Positions 1 to 9,074 of a stretch of 24,145 bases of DNA are shown here, in pieces; position 1 is the first letter of the stretch, and the number at the start of each line of letters is the position of its first letter. Under the pieces are notes generated by a model. That model was not told the origin of the DNA and did not search any database. It saw only the letters and a list, made by a program, of their open reading frames with translations. Source of the stretch: Chrysochromulina tobinii (Eukaryota; Haptophyta; Prymnesiales; Chrysochromulinaceae); contig JWZX01002962.1 of the NCBI GenBank assembly GCA_001275005.1, positions 1 through 24,145 on the forward strand, in the 5' to 3' direction. A program made the position numbers and the translations under genes.

Positions 1-208
1 CCCCACGCCAACCTCTTCTCCCTCTCCCCCCTTCCCCCGATCCCCCCTGGGAGAAAGGGCCACCCCGCTCCACCTGCCGCTGGATTGCCGATTGATTGCC
101 GATTGATTGCCGATTGATTGCCGAATAATTGCCTATCGATTGCCGATTGATTGCCGATTGATTGTCGATTGATTGCGCGCTGATTGCGCGCTGGATGGCC
201 CTGGGCAG
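1..208 (+). other. Intron, 5' partial, with TGATTGCCGAT minisatellite
   Basis: Everything before the acceptor GGGCAG (ending at 208) looks like the tail of an intron of the beta-galactosidase gene. Bases 80-180 are an imperfect array of 11-nt units of the type GATTGATTGCC. Bases 1-80 are C-rich and show no convincing coding frame. Confidence 0.6.
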
Positions 209-940
209 GTACGTGCGCCCGCAGGAGACCGGTAACAAACTTGAGAGCCGTTGGATGGCGCTCAGTGACGAAACCGCCGTCTCGGGCACGCTGCTGCTGA
301 CGAGGCCCGACGCGCCGCTCTCGATGGGCTGCCATCATTTCACAACGGACGATCTCGATAGCTTGCCGGACAGCCGCCGGCCGCGCACGCGCCACGCGGC
401 CGATCTCGTCGAGCGAGATCTGACGTGTGTGATCGTCGACGGCGCGCAGGTGTGATGGGGCTCTGATTGCCTCTGATTGCCTCTGATAACCCCTGATTGC
501 ATCTGATTGCATCTGATTGCATCTGATTGTCCCTGATTGTCCCTGATTGCATCTGATTGCATCTGATTGCCCTTGAGGACTGCTTGAGTACGGCGCTTGA
601 TTGCCGCGGATGGCAGTGCCGAGATTGTGCCGAGATCGTAACCCCCTGACCTACATGAGCTCGATACGGCGCGTGCTCGCAGGCGGGCGTGGGCGGCATT
701 GATAGCTGGGGCTCGATGCCGTTAGCCGAGCACAGGTGCATCGGGGGCCACTAATTGCATATGATTGCATATGATTGCCACTGATTACCCCCCGATGCCG
801 TTAGCCGAGCACAGGTGCGTCGAGGGCCACTGATGGCCACTGATTGCATCGGGATTGCGAGTGAGGGCCACTGATCGCTGCTCGATTGCCATTGATTGCA
901 TCTGATTGCCACTGATTGCCACTGATCGCCGCTCGATGCG
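80..940 (+). repeat. Minisatellite blocks of about 10-11 nt units
   Basis: Three blocks (80-180, 466-570 and roughly 745-935) are built of degenerate units TGATTGCCGAT, TGATTGCCTC, TGATTGCATC and TGATTGCCAC. They sit in the introns of the beta-galactosidase gene and not in its exons. The same unit family recurs in introns at 10509-10596 (on the minus strand, the sense of that gene), 12310-12545, 13112-13235, 13325-13541, 14738-14808, 15077-15179, 15269-15343 and 18096-18230. Confidence 0.85.
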
Positions 941-1085
941 CGTGCATAGGCTGGATGCCGAGGCGCCGTGTACCTTTGCGTTCGCGCTCGTCCCGTTTGG
1001 GGCGGACCACCCCATTTTTGGGACGTCGTCCCTCGCGCTACGAGGCGCTCACTTGGCCGCGGCGCTGCGCCGTCCGTCCATGTAA
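209..1085 (+). CDS. Beta-galactosidase (GH2, LacZ type), C-terminal part, 5' partial, three exons
   Basis: The exons I infer are 209-449, 683-735 and 950-1085 (stop TAA 1083-1085). Joined, they give the last 142 residues of a GH2 beta-galactosidase, an enzyme that hydrolyses terminal beta-galactosides. Exon A carries YVRPQETGNK followed by ESRWMAL and CHHFTTDDLD, matching the Bgal_small_N domain of LacZ (PQENGNRTDVRW, then the SAS-H-YT--DL segment). Exon B supplies AGVGGIDSWG, the equivalent of the LacZ MGVGGDDSWG motif, exactly where it should follow. Exon C gives the closing beta-strand FAFALVPF, then a tail of about 25 residues not typical of LacZ. Phases are 0 and 2 and the joins keep the frame. 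The catalytic barrel lies upstream of the window. No single long frame exists here, so the gene shows only after splicing. No signal peptide can be judged because the 5' end is missing. Confidence 0.8.
450..682 (+). other. Intron of beta-galactosidase gene (233 nt)
   Basis: The donor is CGCAG|GTGTGA after exon A and the acceptor is CTCGCAG|GCGGGC. The first half (466-570) is a tandem array of about 10-nt units TGATTGCCTC, TGATTGCATC and TGATTGTCCC. Joining phase 0 to phase 0 recreates the LacZ motif around AGVGGIDSWG, which is the main support for these boundaries. Confidence 0.75.
736..949 (+). other. Intron of beta-galactosidase gene, apparently two stacked units
   Basis: The donor is GCACAG|GTGCAT and the final acceptor is TGCATAG|GCTGG. 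Inside, the segment 714-755 (end of exon B plus intron start) recurs at 793-834, period 79, with few mismatches. The second copy again carries CACAG|GTGCG at 814/815. It can therefore be read as one 214-nt intron or as two back-to-back introns, 736-814 and 815-949, with nothing between them. TGATTGC-type repeats fill both parts. Confidence 0.7.
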
Positions 1086-1785
1086 TGGCTCGTGTGATGG
1101 TTCTTTTGGTGCGGTGCGAATATGATGGGTGGCCGTAGAACGTTGAGGACGGGGCCTCGGGCTGCGCGGCGTGCTGGGCCCCTACTGCGTGCTTCGCTGG
1201 GCCCCCACTGCGGCCCCTCAGCGAGGAACAAGCCAAAGCCGAGCAGCCTGCATGGCAGCATGCGTGTGCCGTGTGCGATCGTGCATGGCTCATTTTTCGC
1301 ATCAACCATCGTGATTTCTAATCTGACCACATGTGACGCATCAACTCTAAAACTAAATTGCACCACGCCTAACGCCACATTCTAAAATCCTAATTGCATT
1401 TGCTTGTAATCGTGTGTAGGTAGCTTGGTAAGTTACAAAGTTCTCTCTCTGTAATCGTGTGCACGTAGTGTCGTAGCATGCACCTGCGGTGTGCCGGCTT
1501 GGATGCGTTGCTCGGCCGGAAAGCGCCACGCTCGTTGTCGACCAAGACCAAGTCGCGCGTTGACGAAGCGATACGCAGCTACGGCTATCGAGCTGCTTCT
1601 CACGTAGAGACCTCGACGAGGGCGGGGGGCGGTGCGAGAGGCAATGGCGGCTGCGTAGGCTCTACGGCTGTCGAGCTGCGTGGACGCGAAGAGGCCGGGC
1701 AGCCGCCGCCTCTCGCGCCGCGGAGATCCCATCTGGCAGGGACAACCTCTGATGACCTCTGATTACGAGGAGCAGCGCGGAGATC
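1086..1785. other. Convergent intergenic region
   Basis: This stretch lies between the stop of the plus-strand beta-galactosidase gene and the stop of the minus-strand PDZ gene, so it should hold both 3' UTRs. Frames through it are short and unconvincing. From about 1290 to 1450 it is locally AT-richer, as expected for 3' ends, but no clear poly(A) signal can be assigned. A 21-bp direct repeat (1719-1739 and 1776-1796, one mismatch) at its right end reaches into the end of the PDZ gene. Confidence 0.5.
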
Positions 1786-1796
1786 CTATCTGGCAG
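1719..1796. repeat. 57-bp-period direct repeat with TGATGACCTC spacer
   Basis: CGCGGAGATCC-C/T-ATCTGGCAG occurs at 1719-1739 and 1776-1796. The spacer holds TGATGACCTCTGATTACG, the intron minisatellite motif, here in the orientation opposite to the PDZ gene. The second copy covers the stop codon region of that gene. No AG-ending intron restores a longer frame, so I treat it as a repeat only. Confidence 0.7.
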
Positions 1797-3498
1797 CCGC
1801 CGCCTCTCGTGTCGCCCCCTCGGCAGCTGCCTTGGCCCTTTCCTGGTGACGAATGGCCACGCGCTGCATTTCCTTGTGCTCTTCGAGAGCGGCCCAGTGC
1901 AGGGCCCTCTCCTTGTCTTCCTTGCGAGTGTGCTGTCTTACGGCCAGAACCCACCTGTGCAACTGGCTCTGCGAGGGCCGGACCACATCGAGGCTCTCGG
2001 CTGGTCGAGCGCTGTGATGAGCGCTCTTGGGGCGCGTCGGCAGCGCATTGACGACCTTTTGATCGCGCGCCGAGAGCGCCGCGAAGGCGCCAGACGCGCC
2101 CCATGTATCGATGCCCAAGCCCATCTGCGTCTGCCGAGGAGGAGGTCGACGCGGCGCTGGAGCGTCCGGGGGCGCCGTCGCGGGCGGACGCGGCTTCGGA
2201 GGCGCGATGTTTTCCATCGTGAGGTGTTCTAGAAGGGGCTTGGGCGGGAGCGGCTCGGGCTCCGGGTCGCACACGTTGTCCCACAGTGGGAACATCGGAA
2301 ACGGAAACGGAAACGGAGCGGCTTCGTTGTGAGATGGGAACGGCGCAGGTCCGGGGTATGCGCTCGGCTCTTCTCGACCGCGCCTGGCACGCTCAGGCCT
2401 TGGCACAGGGTGGTTGGGTTCCTGTGGCGCGCTCGCCAACGGAGACTCTATCAGGGCTGCCTTGGGCTGCGGCGGCGGAGGCGGCCTACGGCCTCGAGGC
2501 GAATCGGCGAAGCCATAGAGACCAACGGAGTCCGCCGCAACCCAATGCGTAGGCATGCGCATTTGAGGGATCCGTGCGCCACTCCCGGGGCGCACGAGTT
2601 GAGAACGGATCGACCATCGCGCCAAAGTGTCGAAGCTCACCGTGCCCAGATCCCTGCCGTCCACACTGCTGCCGTGCGGACCACCCTCGGCGTGGCGCAC
2701 GAGGTGAAAGCCCTGCTCGAGGCTAAGCAGCTGGCCGGCCCTGTCGACGTTCTTGTGCCGTCGCTCGTGCAGCAGATGGCAGAAGCTCTCAAAGCTGATT
2801 GGGGACCAGGGGGCACAGTCATATAATTCATAGTGGAGCAGGGCATACACGTCCAGATACTGATGCAAGCGCATCAATAAGAGCCGAAACGTGCGCAGAT
2901 CCGTCAGATCCGAGCCGCGGCGCAGCTGCACGCATGCGACAAGCTGATCGGATGGAAGCAACTTTCGAAAGTCCTCCTCTGATGCAACGGCCCTTCCGTT
3001 GACCATGACCACCCTGTCTCCAATGTCGATTCGCTTGCAGTCGGCTGCGACGCTGCCCTGCTGCAAGTAGCTGACCTGTGGATACCCGCGCTCCGACTCC
3101 ACTGCAATGCCCAGCCCGAAGCTGCAGCCAGCCTCGCGACTCAGGTCGACCTGGAATGCGTCCGACGTGCCCTCCAACACCGCGTCGGCAGCAGCACGCA
3201 GCCCAGCTCGCAGAAACAAGAGCATTCGATGCCGTTCCTTTCCTTCACGTTCGTGCGCAAAATGGCCCATGACCATTTCCTCGATGAACTGCTGCACCGC
3301 TTGTAACGGCAGTCTGCCGTCCGTGGTTGAGCCACCCATCCATCTCCAAAGCTCCGCACGGCGTGCGGCCGAGGCCGCGCGGTTGGAATCAGGCAGGAGC
3401 ACGCGAACGGCCTGCGTCCAGTGCTCCGAAAGATGCGTCGCACGCTGCTTGAAGGCCCCAGACGCAAAGAGCGGATGCGCTGAGGGACCTTGGGCCAT
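1786..3498 (-). CDS. PDZ-domain protein with Pro-rich C-terminal half
   Basis: An uninterrupted 570-residue frame from ATG at 3498. Residues about 115-195 form a PDZ-like domain: SFGLGI occupies the carboxylate-binding-loop position, followed by a GSVAADCKRIDIGDRVVMVNG stretch (the usual A..-G-L..GD.IL.VNG core) and a closing VQLRRG strand. PDZ domains bind C-terminal peptides and scaffold signalling complexes. The N-terminal 110 residues are helical with no family I recognise. Residues about 330-470 are Pro-rich and low in complexity (runs of P, alternating FPFPFPMFP), and the last 60 residues are Lys/Glu/Ala-rich and probably coiled coil. There is no signal peptide or membrane segment, so it is likely a cytosolic adaptor. 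No introns are needed. Confidence 0.75.
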   Translation of the reverse strand: MAQGPSAHPLFASGAFKQRATHLSEHWTQAVRVLLPDSNRAASAARRAELWRWMGGSTTDGRLPLQAVQQFIEEMVMGHFAHEREGKERHRMLLFLRAGLRAAADAVLEGTSDAFQVDLSREAGCSFGLGIAVESERGYPQVSYLQQGSVAADCKRIDIGDRVVMVNGRAVASEEDFRKLLPSDQLVACVQLRRGSDLTDLRTFRLLLMRLHQYLDVYALLHYELYDCAPWSPISFESFCHLLHERRHKNVDRAGQLLSLEQGFHLVRHAEGGPHGSSVDGRDLGTVSFDTLARWSIRSQLVRPGSGARIPQMRMPTHWVAADSVGLYGFADSPRGRRPPPPPQPKAALIESPLASAPQEPNHPVPRPERARRGREEPSAYPGPAPFPSHNEAAPFPFPFPMFPLWDNVCDPEPEPLPPKPLLEHLTMENIAPPKPRPPATAPPDAPAPRRPPPRQTQMGLGIDTWGASGAFAALSARDQKVVNALPTRPKSAHHSARPAESLDVVRPSQSQLHRWVLAVRQHTRKEDKERALHWAALEEHKEMQRVAIRHQERAKAAAEGATREAAAAR

Positions 3499-4169
3499 CG
3501 TGGACGTTTACTGGGGAAGCCCACCACGAAGCGTGACGCGGGCGGCGCGCCTATAAGGTGCAGGCGGTAGAAACATGTACCGGTACAAGTATTTGACGAG
3601 ATTGCATGGGACGCGAGTGTGTGAAGTTGAAACAGGACCACACAGTACAGCGGCGCACATGCGAGTGTGTGGCCCAGGGGTGTGGGCTGGCTGAAAAACG
3701 AGCCAGATCAAACATCAATCAATGAACCAACCGACAGCCAGACAGCCAGATGCCCAGATCCCAGATTTACACGTTACACAAGGAGGTACTCACAATTAAG
3801 CACAAGCAGACACGCTCCATTTCATTTCGCACAGGTGTTTGCATGCTCTCTGGAACACACACACTCTACTTTGATTCGCGCCCGTCTCGTGACTCGTCCC
3901 TCTGCCACCTGCCCTTCCTACTCTCGCTTGGGTAAAATGCCTCCAACAGCCATGCCATTTGCTTAACCGTTACTTAACCGTGTCCCCACCTGCCGATTTT
4001 AACCAACGGTAACAGAGGTAGGTCTACACCATGAACATCTGTTGTACGGCTGATCCAATGGGCGCATGCCCGCTCAAGTCCGCTCGTCCCATTTCATTCA
4101 CACACCATGAATGTAGTGCATGTCGTCGTGGAGCCGTAGCCTCTCTTGCATGCTGCATGCTCTCCTGCC
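3499..4169. other. Intergenic, between two minus-strand genes
   Basis: It contains the presumed promoter of the PDZ gene (near 3500-3700) and the 3' flank of the methyltransferase gene. It is noticeably more AT- and CA-rich than the genes. I see no ORF with protein-like composition, no tRNA and no minisatellite array. Confidence 0.5.
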
Positions 4170-5264
4170 TCACGCCTCTTGCTTCTTGAGCTGCTCGCGC
4201 AGCTCCTTCTTCTTGCGACGCGCATGCAGCGCCGCCCCGAGCTGCTGCTCCTCCTTGGTGTTCTCGAGCTCCGCGGTCACTCGTGCGAGGTCGACCGTGG
4301 CCACATCCATGCCCGAGCCAAACGAATGATTGGTCCATGTCATGGATGTAATACGGCACATGGGATTATGAGGGTGCAGTTGGTTAAGAAGGGTAACCTC
4401 GCTGATTGCCTTCCGATGTGCTGCCTCGTGCTTGTCCTGCAGTTCCAGTTCCAGGTCAACTAGGCGTGACAAGTCTTGTTGCTCGTCGCATGTTTTATGC
4501 GTCCGTTTGCCAACTCCTGCAGCCTTAGCGAGCCCTTCAAAGGTGTCTATGCTGTGCTCATTACAATGAGCTTGAAGCACATCGTTGCGGACAAAGAACA
4601 TGTCCAAGCCGCTGGGCATTATATTGACCACTCGGTATCCATTGGCACTCGCCACGTGATTGATTGCCCCTGCACTGGCCCCGTACAGTGAGCGCTGAGT
4701 CCACTTATGCCAGTTGCGCACATGAGTAAGGTGCATCCAGCTCAAAAAGTTTCGGTTGAACTCGACCGAAATCACGCGTGGTGAGTATGACCTGGATCCA
4801 GGTCTTTGAGACTGGAGCAGCGCTCGCAATAACCACAGGTCAATGCTGTCCACGTCGATGCTCACGTAGTCCACTTCCGTAGGCACACCTGCATCGCGGA
4901 AGGCCTCCACGATGTTCTCTTCAGTGAGGGTCACCTTGCGGATGCCTGCCTTGGCGTCACTGATGATGGCATCAAAGTAGGTGACATTCCAACCTGTATT
5001 ACGAAGTAATCGCGTGTTGAGCCCCGAGTTTTTCTCGATCAGCTGCTCGCCAGTGTTGCCGGACCTGCCTTCATAGCCAAAGCCGAATTCCACTGCAACC
5101 CGATTGGTCACGCCGATAGCTTTGAAAATCTTGCTTAAAATGCCATCTTGATTTCCTTGGCTGTATTTTCGGAAGGCGCTGGATTGCGAAAGATGCGAGC
5201 AACTTTGTCCTTGGGCACCAATTGCGGATGCCGAGCCCATGAAGGCGAGATTGCAGAAGAGCAT
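4170..5264 (-). CDS. FkbM-like SAM-dependent methyltransferase, probably secretory
   Basis: The 364-residue reading starts at ATG 5264; the frame is open to 5357, but only GTG lies further upstream. Residues 1-17 (MLFCNLAFMGSASAIGA) look like a signal peptide. YSQGNQDG at 34-41 and VEFGFG at 58-63 are the entry motif and SAM-binding glycine motif of FkbM-type enzymes. VSIDVDSIDLW at 134-144 matches their conserved acidic motif, followed by RVISVEFN and an SLYGAS segment before a hydrophobic VVNIMPSGLDMFFVR strand. Such enzymes O-methylate sugars or other small acceptors; the acceptor here is unknown. The last 45 residues are Lys/Glu/Gln-rich and coiled-coil-like, an extension not typical of the family. 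A 5' exon supplied by the ORF at 5376-5783 is possible, because TGTGTCAG lies just upstream of the shared frame. Confidence 0.75.
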   Translation of the reverse strand: MLFCNLAFMGSASAIGAQGQSCSHLSQSSAFRKYSQGNQDGILSKIFKAIGVTNRVAVEFGFGYEGRSGNTGEQLIEKNSGLNTRLLRNTGWNVTYFDAIISDAKAGIRKVTLTEENIVEAFRDAGVPTEVDYVSIDVDSIDLWLLRALLQSQRPGSRSYSPRVISVEFNRNFLSWMHLTHVRNWHKWTQRSLYGASAGAINHVASANGYRVVNIMPSGLDMFFVRNDVLQAHCNEHSIDTFEGLAKAAGVGKRTHKTCDEQQDLSRLVDLELELQDKHEAAHRKAISEVTLLNQLHPHNPMCRITSMTWTNHSFGSGMDVATVDLARVTAELENTKEEQQLGAALHARRKKKELREQLKKQEA

Positions 5265-5375
5265 CGTGCTCCCTGCGGTAGCAAGCGACGTACAAGGTAT
5301 CGTGCCTTCCGACAATCGTTGGATTCGAAGATTTCGTTTTCGAGATCTGACACACACGGCATCTTTCCACGGTTA

Positions 5376-5783
5376 CTAGCGATACAAGTAGTAAAAACAT
5401 GCAATTCTTGACGAGAGTGTTTGCATGCCGCACGTAGCTCGCATTGGCCCACAAAAATCGGCGCCACCAAAGTGACCGAGGACACCGTCGAAGATGGCCA
5501 GCTTGCGCTGCAGTAGGTGGCGCTTGTTGGTGCCCTTGAGGCTCTCCTCCGGACGGGCGGCACTGGTGATGCTCGCGTCGAGCGGCCGCCACTGGTCGTC
5601 GGGGTTGCTGCGCAGCTGCTCCTGCCGCATGGTGTGGGCATACTTGGTGTGTGCAAACGAGGCCGGCCACCAATTCGCCACTCGCAGCGGAGGGATGATG
5701 GTGATCGGCACAGAGCGCAGTCTCAGGTGTACGGAAAGCGGGCTCGCGCCGGTGGCGCTGTCGATATGAAGAAGGGTGATCAT
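5376..5783 (-). CDS. Hypothetical 135-aa ORF or 5' exon of the methyltransferase gene
   Basis: Starts at ATG 5783 and ends at TAG 5376. I recognise no family. The middle part (KYAHTMRQEQLRSNP, DDQWRPLDASITS) has ordinary soluble-protein composition; the last 15 residues, ending in CFYYLYR, look like read-through of non-coding sequence. It lies on the same strand and in the same frame as the methyltransferase, 111 nt upstream. A splice from about 5480 to about 5350 could join them, but no direct-repeat signature like that of the other introns marks such a junction. It could be a separate small gene, a leader exon or chance. Confidence 0.35.
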   Translation of the reverse strand: MITLLHIDSATGASPLSVHLRLRSVPITIIPPLRVANWWPASFAHTKYAHTMRQEQLRSNPDDQWRPLDASITSAARPEESLKGTNKRHLLQRKLAIFDGVLGHFGGADFCGPMRATCGMQTLSSRIACFYYLYR

Positions 5784-5941
5784 ATGAACAGCATGTAGTT
5801 TCGCGCCGGCTCGTCCCTGGTCCCTCTCGCCTCTGCTACGCCTCTGCCACCTAACTGCCACCTGCCCCACCTAGTCCACCCCCATCCTAACCCCATCCCA
5901 CACATTCTTGACGCTGTGCTACTTGTACGCGGCGTAGCCGT

Positions 5942-8692
5942 TCAGACAGTCGAGAGGATCAGCGCCTCATAGCTGCCGCTGATGATGAAAGTCTCGCCGT
6001 AGCGGATCACACGAGGAGTATGCTTCGCGATGATGGGTGCTCGAGAGGACTTGGTGACTGACGCTGGCTGCACTGCCCAGCAGCTCGATGCGATCGCTTG
6101 CGAGGAGCGTTGATTGAGGATGGAGTTCCACAGCAGCGCCACAGACAGTCTGCCCTTGGCATCTTGATCCACTTGCAGAACGGTCGTCCCTGCGAGACGG
6201 TTCTCCTTCACGACCACGTCGCAGTCAAAGGTGGCGCCGATCGTGATCATTTTCTTGTGGATGTGCGTCACGTGGCGAATGGCGCCGCCCGGAAGCCGGA
6301 TGGAGAGCAGGAGCTTCGGCCCGCCAAGGCGCAGCGCGTTGGACACCATCATCTCGTGCTCGGCGAACTCGGGCGATTGCTTGAACGTGGGCCACACGTC
6401 ATGTTGCATGAAGGCGATGACGTGCTCGACTGCGCCGTCGAAGAGAGCCTCCGAGGGGAACTTGGGCAGCAGACCTTCCGCGATCAGGCTGATCATGGGG
6501 CTGGGTAGGCACACCTGCGCGACCGCCCCCTCGACAATGTACTTGGCATGGATGCGCGAGGCCATCTCCTTTGTGCTCGCAATGTCCTCTAATTTCTTGA
6601 AGCGCATCACGTCGCAGATGAAGTCGATGTTCTCGCTCGCACGCAACCTGGCGAGCCAGGTGCGAAGCGCGTTGAAGCCCGGTGGGCAGTGCAGCCAGTG
6701 GACGAGGCCGTTGCTGGCCATCTTCTCGACCTCCCGCCGCTTCGCGAGCTCCGCGAAGCCGGGCGTAGCAAGAAGCTCAGAGACGGGTGGACGCAGCGAG
6801 GGGAGCAGATCATCGTGAAGGACCGAGCTGAAGGCTGCGATAGCGGCACGGTGCACCAATTCGCTCGACGGCTCGGTGATCCAGCAAAGCATCGCTTCGT
6901 CAATGACGGCCGCTGCAGCGAGCTGCACCGGCTTCGGAGACGGGATGGCGAGGTGCGTCACAAAGATCTGCTGGGCGAGATCGATCCGAGGCTCTTCCGC
7001 CGTACTCGTGAGAATGAGGTCCTCGATGCGCAGGGCCGCCGCCAGCACGTGCTCGGCGGCCGTCCCGGCGACCATGGCCTGGAGCGCCTGCAAGCTCGGT
7101 GCATCCTGAAGGGTGGCGAGGAGCAGCAGCTCCATTCGCTCGTCCTCCTGCTGCTGCACCAGCCAGCGCTTGAACTCATCCGTCTCGCAGAAGAGTGGTA
7201 GGAGCTCGGCCATCATTCGGTGGCTCGCCGTGTCGTACGCCTCTTGAAACACGTGCTCGGCCTCGACGGGCTCGGCCTCGACGGGCTCGACCTCGAGACC
7301 GACCTCGCCCTGAGCCTCACCCTCTGTGTATGGAGATGGGGCCGCCAGTTGAGCAGCCCGCTTGCTCTCACGAAGGTACGTGCGGCTCTCACGGAGCAGA
7401 TCGGCCTGCCTCGCTCGTGGCAGGAGCGCCACGTCCGTGCTCTTGTGCATCTCCCCGGCCAGATCATCTCCGAGCGCCTCCGTCAGATTCGTCAGCAGCT
7501 GAAGCTCGCGTGCCGACCCGCTCTGCTCGGCGTATGCGCGGAGCAGCGCGCCGAGCTTTGGGTCCTTGAGGATGTCAGAGATCTCGAAATCGCAATGCTC
7601 GGGCGCGACCTCCGTGTACGAATGGCGTGTGCTGCCGCGCGTCCCCTTCACCGGACGCAAGAGCATTCGGGCCGCCAAAGCACCCCCCTTGGCGCGCAGG
7701 CGAGAGAAGAAGTTATCCTTGCGCACGATGCGCGGCACGAGCGCGTCAAAGGTGACGGTGCACTGGATCGCGAAGATCGTGTCGGTCCACGTTTCGTAAG
7801 CCTCATCGTCGTCGGCGCGCAGCTCGAGGGTCATCACCGGCGTGGCGAGGTTGAAGGCGTGCGAGAACTCATGGTTGGCCGTTACGGTGGCAAACTCGAG
7901 GCAGATGACGTCCTTTGGGATCGTGCTCTCCGCGCTCTCAAAGATGGTGAACAAGTTCGTGCTCAGGGCGCAGAATACCTCAACCCAGGCGGCCTCCTTA
8001 TTCGAGTCGTGCTCGGTGCCGCCGTCGAGCGTGCGCATCTGCAGGTAGCCGTTGAGCTGCTCACAGCCGCGGGCTTCGGCTGCACTGATGGCGAGGAAGT
8101 GGTCTTCCTGCATCCTGTTCAGCATACTCCACACCTTCTCGGCCTGCGAGAGGACCTGCCGCCAGACGAGAGGCTCGATCTTCTCGTAGGCCGCCTGCCG
8201 CTCGTCCCAGCACGAGGCCCCGTCACGCTGCACAACGACTTCGTGAAGCGCCTGTTGCCACCGTTCGAGATCATTCTTGTCGCTGAAGGCGAGCCAAATA
8301 CACGGGTGCCCACCCGGGCCGTAGACCGCGAGATGCAGTCGAGAGCCGAGCTTGCTCGCAATCATGTTCATATCCGGCGTCGTCAGGAAGGACGCTGACG
8401 GCGGCATGACCATAGTGGCAAAGGTGATCGTTTTGGGTCGGAAATACCTCCGTCCGACCTTGGGCGGGTCTGATTCGGCGAGCACGAGGACGTCGTCGCG
8501 AAGCTCCACCCAGCAAGACGTGAAGCTCTTCTCATTCGACACGTGGTGGAGCTTGTCGGTGTACGCCACATCGAGTCGGCCGCAAAGGCGAGAGGATTGA
8601 TCGCACGACTTTGGAGGCACAGGCTGCTCGCAAATGGTGCGGAGGAGTGAATCGATGCTCACTTGCGCCTGCGCGCGCCTGCGCATCATCAT
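5942..8692 (-). CDS. PH-RGS multidomain regulator (2 PH-like, 3 RGS-like, FHA-like)
   Basis: The 916-residue frame starts at the first ATG of an ATG ATG ATG run (8692); seven codons further upstream open only with GTG. Residues about 35-150 and 210-315 each read as a PH domain, ending in the helix with its tryptophan (DLERWQQALHEV; YETWTDTIFAI). The RGS-like domains lie at about 368-535 (interrupted by an EPVEAEPVEAE linker), 545-670 and 655-785. The third is the best: GFNALRTWLARL, then SENIDFICDVMRFKKL, then the FDGAVEHVIAFMQHDVWPTF helix with its aromatic end. RGS domains accelerate GTP hydrolysis by G-alpha subunits, and PH domains bind phosphoinositides or proteins. Residues about 795-910 resemble an FHA fold (ITIGATFDCDVVV as the first strands and loop). 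A membrane-recruited G-protein regulator is inferred. No intron is seen. Confidence 0.8.
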   Translation of the reverse strand: MMMRRRAQAQVSIDSLLRTICEQPVPPKSCDQSSRLCGRLDVAYTDKLHHVSNEKSFTSCWVELRDDVLVLAESDPPKVGRRYFRPKTITFATMVMPPSASFLTTPDMNMIASKLGSRLHLAVYGPGGHPCIWLAFSDKNDLERWQQALHEVVVQRDGASCWDERQAAYEKIEPLVWRQVLSQAEKVWSMLNRMQEDHFLAISAAEARGCEQLNGYLQMRTLDGGTEHDSNKEAAWVEVFCALSTNLFTIFESAESTIPKDVICLEFATVTANHEFSHAFNLATPVMTLELRADDDEAYETWTDTIFAIQCTVTFDALVPRIVRKDNFFSRLRAKGGALAARMLLRPVKGTRGSTRHSYTEVAPEHCDFEISDILKDPKLGALLRAYAEQSGSARELQLLTNLTEALGDDLAGEMHKSTDVALLPRARQADLLRESRTYLRESKRAAQLAAPSPYTEGEAQGEVGLEVEPVEAEPVEAEHVFQEAYDTASHRMMAELLPLFCETDEFKRWLVQQQEDERMELLLLATLQDAPSLQALQAMVAGTAAEHVLAAALRIEDLILTSTAEEPRIDLAQQIFVTHLAIPSPKPVQLAAAAVIDEAMLCWITEPSSELVHRAAIAAFSSVLHDDLLPSLRPPVSELLATPGFAELAKRREVEKMASNGLVHWLHCPPGFNALRTWLARLRASENIDFICDVMRFKKLEDIASTKEMASRIHAKYIVEGAVAQVCLPSPMISLIAEGLLPKFPSEALFDGAVEHVIAFMQHDVWPTFKQSPEFAEHEMMVSNALRLGGPKLLLSIRLPGGAIRHVTHIHKKMITIGATFDCDVVVKENRLAGTTVLQVDQDAKGRLSVALLWNSILNQRSSQAIASSCWAVQPASVTKSSRAPIIAKHTPRVIRYGETFIISGSYEALILSTV

Positions 8693-9074
8693 GAACGAAG
8701 GGCTCAAGGTCACTCACTGACACTTTTTCCAGACCACAGACGACAGAGAACAAGCGGAGCGCGTTTATTGGCGCTTCAAAACTCGCAAGAGTTGGCTTCC
8801 TAAAATGGCCCGTTTCGGTCGCGTCTTAAAAGCGAGAGCGAGAGCTCCAGCCCAACAATGAATCACTTACAGCTCTATCTTGCTCGTGCTGTAGCGGTCG
8901 GAGCTCGGACCGGGGGGTAACCTTGCTGACTATCTACCTGCTCTACATGCTTGGCTCTACATTCAAGTTCTCCACATTCACCGCACATGCGAGGGGTTCG
9001 GAAAGGGCGCGGTTTGTATACTCGCGGCCTGGAAAGTAAGTGACCCTGGGTGCGGCACATGCTGGCTACGCTGG
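8693..9074. other. Intergenic, between two minus-strand genes
   Basis: Promoter side of the PH-RGS gene and 3' flank of the EF-hand gene. No coding frame stands out. The only internal structure I see is a short ACGCTGGCT duplication (9065-9078) just at the end of the EF-hand gene. Confidence 0.45.

Noticed and set aside
80-570. CRISPR-like regular repeats
   Set aside because: Units are 10-11 nt, degenerate and contiguous, without unique spacers, and the window is eukaryotic.
335-1305. Several overlapping minus-strand ORFs rich in NQ/IRGNQ-type repeats
   Set aside because: They are translations of the TGATTGC minisatellites of the beta-galactosidase introns read backwards and have no protein-like domain.
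1719-1796. Reading the 57-bp direct repeat as an intron of the PDZ gene
   Set aside because: Only an AT-starting register ends in AG on the minus strand, and the extended frame gives low-complexity sequence.
7220-8398. 392-residue plus-strand ORF antisense to the PH-RGS gene
   Set aside because: The opposite strand encodes recognisable PH and RGS domains; this frame is a GC-rich shadow with no motif.
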